A stretch of DNA of 64,000 nt. It comes from CAVSIS01 sp963814875. Its GTDB lineage: Bacteria > Acidobacteriota > Thermoanaerobaculia > Thermoanaerobaculales > Sulfomarinibacteraceae. The stretch covers positions 1 to 64,000 of the forward strand of contig CAWFFJ010000041.1 in NCBI GenBank assembly GCA_963814875.1, in the 5' to 3' direction. Below, one piece after another: positions 15,827-26,613 of the stretch (within the stretch, counting starts at the first letter, position 1; every line of letters starts with the position of its first letter). A program made the position numbers and the translations under genes. A model generated the notes under the pieces. That model saw nothing but the letters and a program-made list of their open reading frames with translations. It was not told the DNA's origin and did no database searches.

Positions 15827-17353
15827 GTGACCCACGATCAGGACGGCGAGCACGACGACCGCACCACCATGGTGCGAGTGGTTCCTGAGCCATCGGATGG
15901 AGGGCCGCCCCCCGAGCGGCCGGCCTTGATCGTACGCCTGGCCGAGGGAGAGCCGGTGCGCTTCACCGAGGCGTTCCAGGTCGGGCGCGGCGAGGAGTGC
16001 CAGCTCAGGGTGGCCTCGGCCGACGTCAGCCGCTGCCACGTCGAGATCGGTCCGGGCGAGGACGGATGGGCGGTGCGCGACCTCGGCAGCACCAACGGAA
16101 CATTCCTGGACGGTCTCCGGGTCGACGGCGCGGTGCTGCCGCCGAACGGGGTGATCACACTCGGCCCCTCCGGGCCGTCCCTCGATTTCGCCGTCGAGGG
16201 AGCTGCCGGCACCGGCGCGGACCCTCCGTCGATCACCTACTTCATCCGCCACTACGTGGACGGGCACTCCGACGGGCCGGTCGGGCGCGAGACGATGATG
16301 ATCCGGCGCGCGGTGGCGAAGGTGCGGGGGCGCCAGCGGCTCAGGTACCTGGTCGCGATCCTGATCGTGGTCTCGGCGGGCGCGGCGGTCAGCATGCTGG
16401 CGTTGCGCCAGCGCGCCGAGCTCGCCCGCCAGCGCTCGGCGGCGCAAGAGATCTTCTACGCCATGAAGGGGCTCGAGCTCCAACTCGACGGGCTGGAGGC
16501 GCGGCTCGGGGACCACGACGATGCCGGGGTCCGAACCGAGCTGGCGAGCGGCCGCGCCCGGTTGCGCGACCTGTCGAAGAGCTACGACCGCTTCCTCGAG
16601 GAGCTCGGGCTGTTCGGCGAGGGGGTGGACGAGCGTCGCCGCCTGGTGCTGCGGATGGTGCGGGTCTTCGGCGAGTGCGAGGTGGCGATGCCGCCCGCCC
16701 TGTCCGATGAGATCAACCGCACCATCGCCTCGTGGCAGGCGGATACACGATTGGTCAAGGCCCTCGACCGCGCCCGCTCGGCGGGCTATGCCCGGATCGC
16801 CGCCGCCGAGTTCAGTCGATACAACCTCCCGCCGCAGCTCTTCTACCTCGCGCTCCAGGAGAGCGACTTCCGGCCCGACGCGTGCGGACCCGAGACCCGC
16901 TTCGGCATCGCCAAGGGGCCCTGGCAGCTGTTGCCCTCGACCGCCCGCGCCTACGGGCTGCGCACCGGACCCCTGTTCCTGCTGCGGCGCCCGGACCCTG
17001 AGGACGAGCGTCAGGACTTCACCCGCTCGACCGAAGCCGCGGCGAGCTTCCTGCACGACCTCTACACCCGAGAGACCCAGGGTTCCGCGCTGCTCGCGGT
17101 CGCAGCCTACAACTGGGGCGGGTCCAACATCCGTCGGATGATCCGCGACCTACCCCAGGACCCCCGCCGACGCAACTTCTGGCGAATGCTCGTCGAGCAC
17201 CGCTCCGGGGTGCCGCGCGAGACCTGGGGCTACGTCTTCCGGGTCCTCACCGCAGCCGTTATCGGTGAGAACCCGCAGCTCTACGGGTTCAACTTCCCGC
17301 CCCCTCTCGCTGGCGCCGTGGCGGAGGACGGCGACGCGGCTGCGTCGAAATAG
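15827..17353 (+). CDS. FHA domain - membrane span - lytic transglycosylase-like protein
   Basis: A 508-residue protein (GTG start; ATG 15869 is the alternative). Residues about 30-120 are an FHA phosphothreonine-binding domain with GRGEEC, the SRCH of DVSRCHVEI and DLGSTNGTFLDG. One transmembrane helix follows at about 175-197 (LVAILIVVSAGAAVSMLAL), then a helical linker. A C-terminal SLT transglycosylase domain has ALQESDF with the catalytic Glu, GPWQLLPSTA and AAYNWGG. The FHA domain would be cytoplasmic and the peptidoglycan-cleaving domain periplasmic, suggesting cell-wall cleavage controlled by Thr phosphorylation. No Ser/Thr kinase is in the window. Confidence 0.85.
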   Translation: MTHDQDGEHDDRTTMVRVVPEPSDGGPPPERPALIVRLAEGEPVRFTEAFQVGRGEECQLRVASADVSRCHVEIGPGEDGWAVRDLGSTNGTFLDGLRVDGAVLPPNGVITLGPSGPSLDFAVEGAAGTGADPPSITYFIRHYVDGHSDGPVGRETMMIRRAVAKVRGRQRLRYLVAILIVVSAGAAVSMLALRQRAELARQRSAAQEIFYAMKGLELQLDGLEARLGDHDDAGVRTELASGRARLRDLSKSYDRFLEELGLFGEGVDERRRLVLRMVRVFGECEVAMPPALSDEINRTIASWQADTRLVKALDRARSAGYARIAAAEFSRYNLPPQLFYLALQESDFRPDACGPETRFGIAKGPWQLLPSTARAYGLRTGPLFLLRRPDPEDERQDFTRSTEAAASFLHDLYTRETQGSALLAVAAYNWGGSNIRRMIRDLPQDPRRRNFWRMLVEHRSGVPRETWGYVFRVLTAAVIGENPQLYGFNFPPPLAGAVAEDGDAAASK

Positions 17354-17522
17354 CTCCCGCAGGTCAGCCCACGGGAACGGTCCGCGCCCAGGCGCAGCGG
17401 AGCTTCACCGACTCGAACAGCCGCATCACGTGTCGGAACAACGAGTTTCTCCAAGGACCGAACATCGCCGCCGCAAGAACCTCAAGTGGCAACCCGGCCC
17501 CGTGCTCTCCAGGCTCCTCGCC

Positions 17523-18671
17523 TCACGGGACCCGGTGCTCGACGCGGTCGCCCGGCGAGGCGGAGAACCGCCCGATGGCGACGCGTAGAGCGGCCGTGGC
17601 CACGAGGCGCGGGTAGCCGCGGCCGCCGCGCAGCAGCTCGACGAATCCGGCGCTGACGACCCGGTCCGCGAGCAGCAGCCGGAAGGTGACCTCGGGCCGC
17701 CGGTAGAGCCGCGGCGCCGCCAGCCGGGCGAGCCGCATCGGGCGGTGGATCCTCCGCCACAGCGCCCGGTCGTAGCCTGCCAGGGGCTCAGCGGCAATCA
17801 GGAAGCGGTCGACCGCTGCCGCCGCCATTTCTGCGGACTCGAGGGCGCCCCCGATCCCCTCGCCGGTGAGCGGATCGACGGTGGCGGCGGCATCGCCGAC
17901 GAGCACGGTCCGTCGCCCGGCAGCGACGAGCCGGACGCCGCCCATCGGGACCCGTGCCCCGTGAATGCGTCCTGGGTCTCCGCGCAAGCCGAGCGCAGTC
18001 CAGAACGCCTCGAGGCGAGCCCTGAGACCCCGCGCCGAGCCGACCACCACGCATCCACCGACCGACGACCGTGCGCCCTTGGCGAACACCCAGCCGTAGC
18101 CGCCGGGGAAGGCCGCGAAGTCGAACAGGAGCGGCCGGGCACCATCGTCGAGCGGTGCCTCGGTCTCGACCGCCGCGGCCAGCCGTCGCTCGTTCCGGGC
18201 GCCAAGTGCGCGCGCGACCACGCTCTCGGCGCCGTCCGCTCCCACCACGGCCCGGGCGGTGAGCCGTCCGTCGGCCAGCTCGAGCTCGACCCGGTCTCGG
18301 TGCTCGCGGACCGCGGTCACGGCCGCTCCCTCCCACACCTCGACACCCGGTGTCCGCGCCGTGAGCTCGAGGTGGGCCTGGTCGAAGCTGGGTCGGTGGA
18401 TCAGCCGGCCGACCGGAGCGTCCGCCTGGAGCCGGACCACGGCAGCGTCCCCCAACCGGAGCTCGGCACCGTCGACCACCGTGTCGGCGAGCGGTCTCAG
18501 CGTCTCCGGCAGGAGGTCAAGGGCGCGCAGCGACAGCGCCCCGCCGCACGGCTTCACGCGTGGGAACCGGGCGCGGTCAACCAGCACCACCCGGTGGCCG
18601 CGCTCTGCGAGCCGGCGCGCCGCGTGGCACCCGGCGGGCCCCGCCCCGACCACCACGATCTCGGCGTCCAC
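17523..18671 (-). CDS. Geranylgeranyl-reductase-like FAD oxidoreductase
   Basis: A 382-residue flavoprotein. The N-terminal Rossmann motif VVVGAGPAGCHAARRLAERG and the family motif KPCGGALS mark the geranylgeranyl reductase group. GDAAATVDPLTGEGIGGAL is the second FAD motif. Such enzymes reduce isoprenoid double bonds (menaquinone tails, lipids, carotenoids), but halogenase-like relatives exist, so the substrate is open. GTG 18671 is preceded by GAGGGAG, 11 bases after the phosphatase stop, so it is the last gene of the ahpD-like - tdk - rsbU group. Confidence 0.85.
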   Translation of the reverse strand: MDAEIVVVGAGPAGCHAARRLAERGHRVVLVDRARFPRVKPCGGALSLRALDLLPETLRPLADTVVDGAELRLGDAAVVRLQADAPVGRLIHRPSFDQAHLELTARTPGVEVWEGAAVTAVREHRDRVELELADGRLTARAVVGADGAESVVARALGARNERRLAAAVETEAPLDDGARPLLFDFAAFPGGYGWVFAKGARSSVGGCVVVGSARGLRARLEAFWTALGLRGDPGRIHGARVPMGGVRLVAAGRRTVLVGDAAATVDPLTGEGIGGALESAEMAAAAVDRFLIAAEPLAGYDRALWRRIHRPMRLARLAAPRLYRRPEVTFRLLLADRVVSAGFVELLRGGRGYPRLVATAALRVAIGRFSASPGDRVEHRVP

Positions 18672-18682
18672 CCGCGTCTCCC

Positions 18683-20629
18683 TCAGGTGTGGTGGACCAC
18701 GACCACCACGGTGAGGTCGTCGGCGAGTGCAGCGCCGCCGGTGTGGGCCTCGACCCGGCGCACCAGGGCGTCGACGATCGCCCCCGGGGTATCGCCAGCG
18801 TGGGCCGCGACGACCTCGACGATCGCCTCGTAGCCGAGCAGCTCTCCGTCCGCGTCCACGGCCTCGGGCAGGCCGTCGGAGTAGAGCACCAGCCGGCTGC
18901 CCGGCGGAAACGGGTCGGTCCGGGTCGCCGGGCGGCCGAGCACACCGCCGAGCGGGAGCGCCGACGTGGTCAGCTCGATCACCTCGCCGCCCGGCGTCAC
19001 CAGGTACGGCGGAGGGTGGCCCGCGCTGGCGAGGCGGACCTCACCGCGCTCGAGGTCGAGCTCCGCCACCAGGAGGGTCGCCATCACCCGCTTGCGGCTC
19101 TGCGAGCGCAGCACGCGATTGACCCGCTCGAGCAGCTCCTCGCCGGTGTAGCCTTCGGGGACGAGCGCGGCGACGGCGGACTTCAAGGACGCCATCAGTA
19201 GCCCGGTCGGCAGGCCGTGGCCCGCAACATCGCCGACCGCCACCAACATGCGGCCCTCGCCGACCGGGAAGAAGTCGAAGGTGTCGCCGCCGACCTCGGC
19301 CGCCGGCCGCAGCAGCGCGGTCGCCTCGAACGCCCCGACCCGCATCTCACGTTCGGGCAGCAACCCCTCCTGGATCTCGCGGGCGAGCTCGAGCTCGTGC
19401 GCGAGGTGCTCCTTGGCGGCGACCTCGACGAGCATCCGCTGGACGGAGCCCGCCATGCCGTTGAAGGACGCGGCGAGGTCGCCGAGCTGGTCATGACGCT
19501 TGACCGGGATGCGCCAGTCGAGGTGGCCGCTGGCGACCTCGCGTGCGCCGCGACTGAGCCGCGCCGTCGAGCGCGCGATCGAGACGATCATCAGCCCCGC
19601 GAGCAGCACCGCGATCGCGTAGACAGCGAAGAAGAACAGCCCGAGACCGAGCAGGACCGCCTCGAGCGTGTCGGCGAGCTCGTAGCGCGAGAGCACGAAG
19701 TCGTCCCAGACGTTGCGCGGCGACGTGCGCAACAGAGACACCAGGCGGTCCGGCTTTGAGGGCGTGCCGGAGGCGAGGTCGCGGACGTCGGCCGCCACCC
19801 GGGGCCAGATCACCAGCGGCCGGGCCATCAACGAGGCGTCATGGTCGCGCCACGGACCCCAGATCTCGCTCGGCAGCCCGTGCGTGTCGCCCGCCTGCAC
19901 CTCGAGCGCGCCGTGGGCGCCCGTAGTCAGGGCGAGAGTCTCGGGGCTGCCCGGCGCCACGAACACGAGGTCGAACCACAGCGATCTACCGACCGCTTCG
20001 GCGGTCACGGCATCGAGCGGGATCAGTGCAGCGACCAGGTCGCCACCGGCTCCAGCGGCGGCGGCCATCGCGAAGGCCTTGTCGCCATTGCGGACGATAC
20101 CGCCCCACTGTGCACCAGAGATCCACGCCGGCACCGGGAGCTCAGTCCCCGTGGGCCGGCGCAGCTCGCGCCCGCCGAGGCGGGCCAGCCAGACCACCCG
20201 CGGCAGCGGGTCCGGCGGGTGAGCGGCGGCATCATCGAGGGCGGCGACCGCCGCCGCCGACCCGCGATCGTGGGAGAGTTCGACGATCCGGGCGCACTGG
20301 TCGCGCAGCGACCACCTCAGGTGCTGCATCTCGGAGCCGTAGCGGACCGACGTGTACTGGCCCATGGCCATGTACAACGCTGCCGCGCCGAACGCCCCGC
20401 AGAACAGGAACGGCGAGACCCCGAGCAGCAGGTATGACAGAACCAGGCGGGTCCCCACCCGGTAGGTGAGCCGGCGCCAGGCCGCGCGCAGGACCACGAC
20501 CAACGTGACCAGGCTCCAGACCACGAGCGGGACAGGCGCCCAGTCGGCTCGGCCGCTCAGGACCGCGGCGAGCACCACCGTGGCGGCACCCGCCGCCAGC
20601 CACAGCCACAGCGGGCGCCGGCGGCTCAC
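18683..20629 (-). CDS. RsbU-type membrane serine phosphatase (HAMP-SpoIIE)
   Basis: A 648-residue protein starting at GTG 20629, which overlaps the tdk stop as GTGA. Two hydrophobic spans sit at the N-terminus, followed by an extracytoplasmic sensor region of about 250 residues, another span near 315-340, a HAMP segment (ARSTARLSRGAREVASG), a short coiled coil and the PPM/SpoIIE phosphatase domain. That domain carries GGDTFDFF, GDVAGHGLPTGLLMA, SAGHPPPYL and DDLTVVVVV with the metal-binding Asp residues. It would dephosphorylate an anti-sigma-factor antagonist in a partner-switching system. An ATPase of that general class is at 47.3 kb. Confidence 0.88.
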   Translation of the reverse strand: MSRRRPLWLWLAAGAATVVLAAVLSGRADWAPVPLVVWSLVTLVVVLRAAWRRLTYRVGTRLVLSYLLLGVSPFLFCGAFGAAALYMAMGQYTSVRYGSEMQHLRWSLRDQCARIVELSHDRGSAAAVAALDDAAAHPPDPLPRVVWLARLGGRELRRPTGTELPVPAWISGAQWGGIVRNGDKAFAMAAAAGAGGDLVAALIPLDAVTAEAVGRSLWFDLVFVAPGSPETLALTTGAHGALEVQAGDTHGLPSEIWGPWRDHDASLMARPLVIWPRVAADVRDLASGTPSKPDRLVSLLRTSPRNVWDDFVLSRYELADTLEAVLLGLGLFFFAVYAIAVLLAGLMIVSIARSTARLSRGAREVASGHLDWRIPVKRHDQLGDLAASFNGMAGSVQRMLVEVAAKEHLAHELELAREIQEGLLPEREMRVGAFEATALLRPAAEVGGDTFDFFPVGEGRMLVAVGDVAGHGLPTGLLMASLKSAVAALVPEGYTGEELLERVNRVLRSQSRKRVMATLLVAELDLERGEVRLASAGHPPPYLVTPGGEVIELTTSALPLGGVLGRPATRTDPFPPGSRLVLYSDGLPEAVDADGELLGYEAIVEVVAAHAGDTPGAIVDALVRRVEAHTGGAALADDLTVVVVVHHT

Positions 20630-21252
20630 GCCCCCTCGTCCGCCATCCGCTCCGGCGGCGGGGAGAACAGCCACTGCTCGGCCTCCACCGCCGCGCCGTT
20701 CGGCTCGTGGCAGCGGCGGCAGCGCGCCTCGTACACGCCGGAGGCGCCCACGACGACCTGCTCGTCGGAGGCGGTCAGCCGCTGGGTATAGCTCGCCGGT
20801 GCGCCGCAGCGGGAGCAGATCGCGGTGATCTTCTGGACCTCCTCGGCCAGCGCCAGGAGCTCGGGCATGGGCCCGAACGGCACTCCGCGAAAGTCCATGT
20901 CGAGACCGGCGACGATCACCCGCTTGCCGAGGTCGGCAATGTGGCGGCAGACCCTGCCGAGCTCGAGGTCGAAGAACTGCGCCTCGTCAATCCCGACCAC
21001 CTCGGTCCGCGGGTCGAGGTGCGTGAGGATCTCGTTCGAGCTCTGTACCACCTGTGACGGGATCCGCCAGTTGGAGTGCGACACGACCTCGGAGTCGGCG
21101 TAGCGGGTATCGAGCGCCGGCTTGAAGACCTGCAGCCGCTGACGTGCGATGGCCGCCCGCCGCAGGCGCCGGATCAGCTCCTCCGACTTGCCCGAGAACA
21201 TGGGTCCGGCGACGACCTCGATCCAGCCCGATCCGGGACGCAGGCGATTCAT
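20626..21252 (-). CDS. tdk: Thymidine kinase (type II)
   Basis: A 208-residue salvage kinase that phosphorylates thymidine with ATP. Visible are the P-loop GPMFSGKSEEL, the GIDEAQFFD Walker B/catalytic segment, the substrate loop with YTQRL, and a structural zinc site of two CxxC pairs (CSRCGAPA, CRRCHEPN). ATG 21252 overlaps the upstream stop as ATGA and avoids a non-conserved ten-residue extension. It sits between an AhpD-like gene and a phosphatase with overlapping ends, so the three are probably translated from one mRNA. Confidence 0.95.
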   Translation of the reverse strand: MNRLRPGSGWIEVVAGPMFSGKSEELIRRLRRAAIARQRLQVFKPALDTRYADSEVVSHSNWRIPSQVVQSSNEILTHLDPRTEVVGIDEAQFFDLELGRVCRHIADLGKRVIVAGLDMDFRGVPFGPMPELLALAEEVQKITAICSRCGAPASYTQRLTASDEQVVVGASGVYEARCRRCHEPNGAAVEAEQWLFSPPPERMADEGA

Positions 21253-21605
21253 GGCGACTCGCCGGCCTCGAGCTCCTGCCACGCGCGCACGGCACGCCGC
21301 AGGTGAGGGATGACGATCGACCCGCCGACCACCAGGCCCACACCCATCGCCTCCATCAGCTCGTCCTGGGAAACGCCCTCTTCGTGGCAGCGGTCGAGGT
21401 GGTAGAACACGCAGTCGTCGCAGCGCAGCACCAGCGAGGCAACGAGACCGAGCAGCTCCTTGGTGCGGGCGGGGAGCGCGCCGTCGCGATAGGTCTGGCT
21501 GTCGAGGCTGAAGAACCGCTTGATCTCAAGGCTGGCCTGAGCGAGCGTGAGCTCGGTGAGCTCACCGCGCTCGCGCTTGAACTCGTGCACCGAGCGATGG
21601 GCCAT
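21249..21605 (-). CDS. Carboxymuconolactone decarboxylase/AhpD-like protein
   Basis: A 118-residue all-helical protein. The AhpD-type redox motif is present as RCDDCVFYHLDRCHEEG, giving CxxC plus His and a further Cys. This suggests a peroxidatic or disulfide-reductase role rather than decarboxylation. GVSQDELMEAMGVGLVVGGS is the usual second motif. ATG 21605 has a strong GGGAGGGG upstream. It is the first gene of the tdk group. Confidence 0.85.
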   Translation of the reverse strand: MAHRSVHEFKRERGELTELTLAQASLEIKRFFSLDSQTYRDGALPARTKELLGLVASLVLRCDDCVFYHLDRCHEEGVSQDELMEAMGVGLVVGGSIVIPHLRRAVRAWQELEAGESP

Positions 21606-21636
21606 GCTCCCCTCCCTGCGGGCTTTCCGGGCGGTC

Positions 21637-21642
21637 ATTCTA
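21637..21642 (-). promoter_or_regulatory. Candidate -10 for the ahpD-like - tdk - rsbU group
   Basis: TAGAAT on the minus strand, 31 bases upstream of the ATG at 21605, in the 141-bp gap after lpdA. It suggests the group is separately transcribed from the dehydrogenase operon. Confidence 0.4.
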
Positions 21643-21746
21643 CACCGCGACCCCTGGACCGCTCGAGAGGTAGCGACCAGGGTCCGTGGGCGACCGTTCA
21701 CGCCGCGGCCAGTCGGCGGCGAACCGTCCCAGCCGGCCGAGCCTGG

Positions 21747-23162
<1,416 letters not shown>

Positions 23163-23163
23163 G

Positions 23164-24444
23164 TCACAACCTCGCCATGAGCAGGCCGGGCTCGGACACC
23201 AACCGGACCAGGGCGGTCATGAAGCGCGCGGCGTCGGCGCCGTCGATCCAGCGGTGGTCGAAGGAGACGCTCAGGTACATCAGGTGACGGATCACGATCT
23301 GCCCGTCGACCACCGCGGGCCGCTCGGCGATCCGGTGCAGCCCGACGATGGCGAGCTCCGGCTGGTTGATGATCGGGGTCGCGAAGACCCCGCCGAGGGG
23401 ACCGATGTTGGTCAGGGTGCAGGTGCCGCCCTTGAGCTCGTCGAGCTTGAGGGTTCGCGATCGCGCCCGCTCGGCAAGGTCGGCGACCTCGGCCGCGAGC
23501 GTCACCATGTCCTTGCGGTCGGCGTCCTTGACCACCGGGACGATGAGCCCTTCCGGCGTATCGACCGCGATGCCGATGTTGTAGGTCCGCTTGTAGACGA
23601 TCTCCTCGCGCGCCTCGTCGATCGAGGCGTTGAAGATCGGGAAGTCCTTGAGCACTGTGACCAGGGCCTTGATGAAGAACGGCAGGATCGAGAACCTGGC
23701 GCCGGTCTGGGCCTCGATCTCGGGCTTGACCGCGCGGTAGCGCGCCATCAGCTCGGTGACGTCGGCCTCGTCGACGTGGGTGACGTGGGCCGAGATCTGC
23801 TTCGACGCCCGCATCGCGCCTGCGATCACCTTGCGCAGGTGGGACAGCGGCACGCGCTCCTCGAGCGCTCCCGGGGCCGGCGCAGGGAGCGGTCGCGGCG
23901 TGGCGGGGGACGGCGCCGGGCGCGCTGCAGCCGACGACGGCGCGCCGCCGCCCTCGGCCGCCCGCTCGATGTCCTCGTCGGTGATCCGGCCGCCGTTCCC
24001 GGTGCCCCGTACGGCGGCGAGATCGACGCCGAGACGGCGGGCCATCGCCCGGGTCCGCGGGGTCGCCAGCGGCTTGCGGGACGGGAACGAAGCGACCGTT
24101 CCAGCGGAGTCCGGCTCGGCCGCAGACGGCGCCGGGGTCGCGACGGCCGACATCGCCGCCGCGCTCGTGGCGGGAGCGGGCGCGCCGGGCTTCCCCGCCG
24201 CCTCACCGGGCTCGCCCAGGGTCACCAGCGGGTCGCCGACGTGGATTGTCTCGTCCGCCGCCACGTGGAGAGTGAGCACGGTACCGGCGCGCGGGGAGGG
24301 AAGCTCCACCACCGCCTTGTCGGTCTCGATCTTGACCAGCGGCTGATCCTCAACCACGGTGTCGCCGCTTGCGACCAGCCACTCGACGAGGCGACCCTCG
24401 TGGATCCCCTCGCCGACGTCCGGAAACTGAAAGACGAACGCCAT
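23164..24444 (-). CDS. 2-oxoacid dehydrogenase dihydrolipoyl acyltransferase (E2)
   Basis: A 426-residue E2. The single lipoyl domain (residues 1-78) has the lipoylated Lys in IETDKAVVE. An Ala/Pro-rich hinge follows, then the peripheral-subunit-binding domain (PRTRAMARRLGVDLAAVRGTG at about 130-165), a second hinge and the catalytic domain ending in SFDHRWIDGADAARF with the HxxxDG active site. One lipoyl domain and this hinge pattern fit both PDH and branched-chain E2. ATG 24444 is used; GTG 24459 is an alternative. Confidence 0.93.
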   Translation of the reverse strand: MAFVFQFPDVGEGIHEGRLVEWLVASGDTVVEDQPLVKIETDKAVVELPSPRAGTVLTLHVAADETIHVGDPLVTLGEPGEAAGKPGAPAPATSAAAMSAVATPAPSAAEPDSAGTVASFPSRKPLATPRTRAMARRLGVDLAAVRGTGNGGRITDEDIERAAEGGGAPSSAAARPAPSPATPRPLPAPAPGALEERVPLSHLRKVIAGAMRASKQISAHVTHVDEADVTELMARYRAVKPEIEAQTGARFSILPFFIKALVTVLKDFPIFNASIDEAREEIVYKRTYNIGIAVDTPEGLIVPVVKDADRKDMVTLAAEVADLAERARSRTLKLDELKGGTCTLTNIGPLGGVFATPIINQPELAIVGLHRIAERPAVVDGQIVIRHLMYLSVSFDHRWIDGADAARFMTALVRLVSEPGLLMARL

Positions 24445-24483
24445 CACTCCCCCCGTCACGTCAGCTACCCGGCCGCGGCCGGG

Positions 24484-25488
24484 TCAGAACTCGAGCGTCG
24501 CGTGCACCGCACGCACGACGCGCGCGCGGCTCGGCAGGTAGAGGTGCTCCTGGCGGGCGAGCGGGAACACCGTGTCGAACCCGGTCACCCGCTGCACCGG
24601 GGCGCGAAGGTGGAGCAGCGCGTGCTCGCCGATGAGCGCCGCGATCTCCGCCCCGAAGCCGGCCGTGCGGGGCGCCTCATGGACCACGACCGCGCGCCCG
24701 GTCTTGATCACGCTGGCGATCAGCGTGTCACGGTCGAGCGGGTTCAGGGTGCGCAGGTCGACGACCTCCGCCGAGACCTCCTCGCGGGTCAGCGCTTCGG
24801 CCGCGTCGAGGCACACCCGGACCATGGCCCCCCAGGCGATCAGGGTCACGTCGCTGCCCTCGCGGGCAACCGCGGCGCGTCCCAGCGGGACGGTGTAGGG
24901 GCCGTCCGGCACCTCGTCCCGGAAGGCGCGGTAGATCCGCTTCGGCTCCATGAACAGGACCGGATCGGGATCCCGGATTGCGGCGATCAGGAGCCCCTTG
25001 GCGTCGTGTGGGTTGGACGGCACCACCACCTTGAAACCGGGGGTGCTCAGGAACAGCGCCTCGTAGCTCTCGGAGTGGTGCTCGGGGGGATGGATGCCGC
25101 CCCCGTAAGGCATGCGAACCACCATCGGCACGCTGAGCCGTCCGCGGGTGCGGTTGCGCAGCCGGGCGGCGTGGGCGAAGAGCTGGTTGATCGCCGGGTA
25201 GACGAAGCCCATGAACTGGATCTCGGCCACCGGCCGGAAGCCGGTCGCGGCAAGCCCGATCGAGGTCCCGATGATGGCGCTCTCCGCGAGCGGCGTGTCG
25301 ATCACCCGATCGCGCCCAAACTCCTCGATGAGGCCCTCGGTGGCGCGGAACACGCCGCCGTCCACCCCGACGTCCTCGCCGAGCACGAGCACGGTCTGGT
25401 CCCGCGCCATCTCGTCGCGCAGGGCGTCGCGCACCGCCTGGGCGATGGTCAGCTTCTGGACGCTGGGTGCCACGGCCGCCTCGCTCAT
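24484..25488 (-). CDS. 2-oxoacid dehydrogenase E1 beta subunit
   Basis: A 334-residue transketolase-like subunit. It shows LGEDVGVDGGVFRAT, PLAESAIIGTSIGLA and the RMPYGGGIHPPEHHSES loop, plus the C-terminal transketolase domain (RAVVVHEAPRTAGFGAEI). Its start overlaps the E1 alpha stop by ATGA (25485-25488), which supports equimolar synthesis. Family members include pyruvate and branched-chain 2-oxoacid dehydrogenase; the sequence alone does not fix the substrate. Confidence 0.94.
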   Translation of the reverse strand: MSEAAVAPSVQKLTIAQAVRDALRDEMARDQTVLVLGEDVGVDGGVFRATEGLIEEFGRDRVIDTPLAESAIIGTSIGLAATGFRPVAEIQFMGFVYPAINQLFAHAARLRNRTRGRLSVPMVVRMPYGGGIHPPEHHSESYEALFLSTPGFKVVVPSNPHDAKGLLIAAIRDPDPVLFMEPKRIYRAFRDEVPDGPYTVPLGRAAVAREGSDVTLIAWGAMVRVCLDAAEALTREEVSAEVVDLRTLNPLDRDTLIASVIKTGRAVVVHEAPRTAGFGAEIAALIGEHALLHLRAPVQRVTGFDTVFPLARQEHLYLPSRARVVRAVHATLEF

Positions 25489-26558
25489 GACCGCACCTCG
25501 TCGATCAGGGCCTCCTGCTGCTCGCGGAGATTGGGCGGAAGCTCGGCGTACATGAACTCGAAGATCTCCCCGGGCTCAGCCGGCGTCAGCGCCTCGAAGG
25601 CCGCCACCTGCTCGTCGACCCAGCCGCGCGTCTCCTCCTGGAGCGCAGTCTCGCGGGCCTCGTCCCAGAGCTTCTCGGCTTCCAGCCACCGACGCAGGCG
25701 CACGATCGGGTCGCGCGCCTCCCACTCGGCGAGCTCCTCATTCGGCCGGTAGCGGGTGGCGTCGTCCGCGGTGGTGTGGTCGCCGAGGCGGTACGTCACT
25801 GCCTCGATCAGGGTCGGTCCGTCGCCGCGCCGAGCCCGCTCGAGGGCTTCGCGCGCCGCCGAGAAGACCGCGAAAACGTCGTTGCCGTCGACCTGGATCC
25901 CCGGCATGCCGTAGCCGTGCGCTTTCTGGGCCAGGCTCGCGGAGAGGGTCTGCTGGTGCAGCGGCATTGAGATCGCCCAGTGGTTGTTCTGAATCACGAA
26001 CACCGTCCGCGCTCGGTAGACCGAGGCGCAGTTGAGGGCCTCGTGGAAGTCGCCCTCGGAGGTCGACCCGTCGCCGCCGAAGGTCACGGCGGCGGCCGCC
26101 TCGTTGCGCAGCTTGAGCGACAGCCCGACGCCGACGCCGTGCTGCCACTGGCTGCCCACCGGCACTGACACCGGGAAGCAGCGCACGCCTTCCGGGTAGC
26201 ACGAGCCGCGCTCGTCGCCGGCCCAGTAGGCGTAGATCAGGTGCCCGGGAATGCCGCGCAGCAGCATCGAGCCGTGCTCGCGAAACGCCGGCACCAGCCA
26301 GTCGTCGTCGCCCATGGCCATCGCGACCCCGGCCTGGGTCGCCTCCTGGCCCTTGAGCGGCGGCCATGTGCCCATGCGTCCCTGGCGCTGGAGCTTCAAC
26401 GCCTTGTCGTCGTAGGCGCGCATGCGCACCATGCTGCGGTAGAGCTCGAGCACCTGGCCGGGCTCGAGCGCGGGCATGAGATCGGCGTCCACCCGACCCT
26501 CGGCGTCGAGGATCGACAGACGTTCGGTGACTGCTTCGTAGATCCGCTCCCGAGGCAC
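25485..26558 (-). CDS. 2-oxoacid (probably pyruvate) dehydrogenase E1 alpha subunit
   Basis: A 357-residue ThDP-dependent subunit. The ThDP motif GDGSTSEGDFHEALN to NNHWAISMP is intact, as is the phosphorylation-loop-like segment YRLGDHTTADDATRY. GTWPPLKGQEATQAGVA and FREHGSMLLRG fit the PdhA/AcoA group of firmicute-type complexes. GTG 26558 is supported by AGGAG seven to eight bases upstream. It is the first structural gene of the complex and lies 55 bp after lplA in the same direction. Confidence 0.93.
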   Translation of the reverse strand: MPRERIYEAVTERLSILDAEGRVDADLMPALEPGQVLELYRSMVRMRAYDDKALKLQRQGRMGTWPPLKGQEATQAGVAMAMGDDDWLVPAFREHGSMLLRGIPGHLIYAYWAGDERGSCYPEGVRCFPVSVPVGSQWQHGVGVGLSLKLRNEAAAAVTFGGDGSTSEGDFHEALNCASVYRARTVFVIQNNHWAISMPLHQQTLSASLAQKAHGYGMPGIQVDGNDVFAVFSAAREALERARRGDGPTLIEAVTYRLGDHTTADDATRYRPNEELAEWEARDPIVRLRRWLEAEKLWDEARETALQEETRGWVDEQVAAFEALTPAEPGEIFEFMYAELPPNLREQQEALIDEVRS

Positions 26559-26613
26559 ACCTTTCTCCTTTCGCGTTCCCGGTCCGCAATCCCCAACAGA
26601 GCCCTCCGGACGC

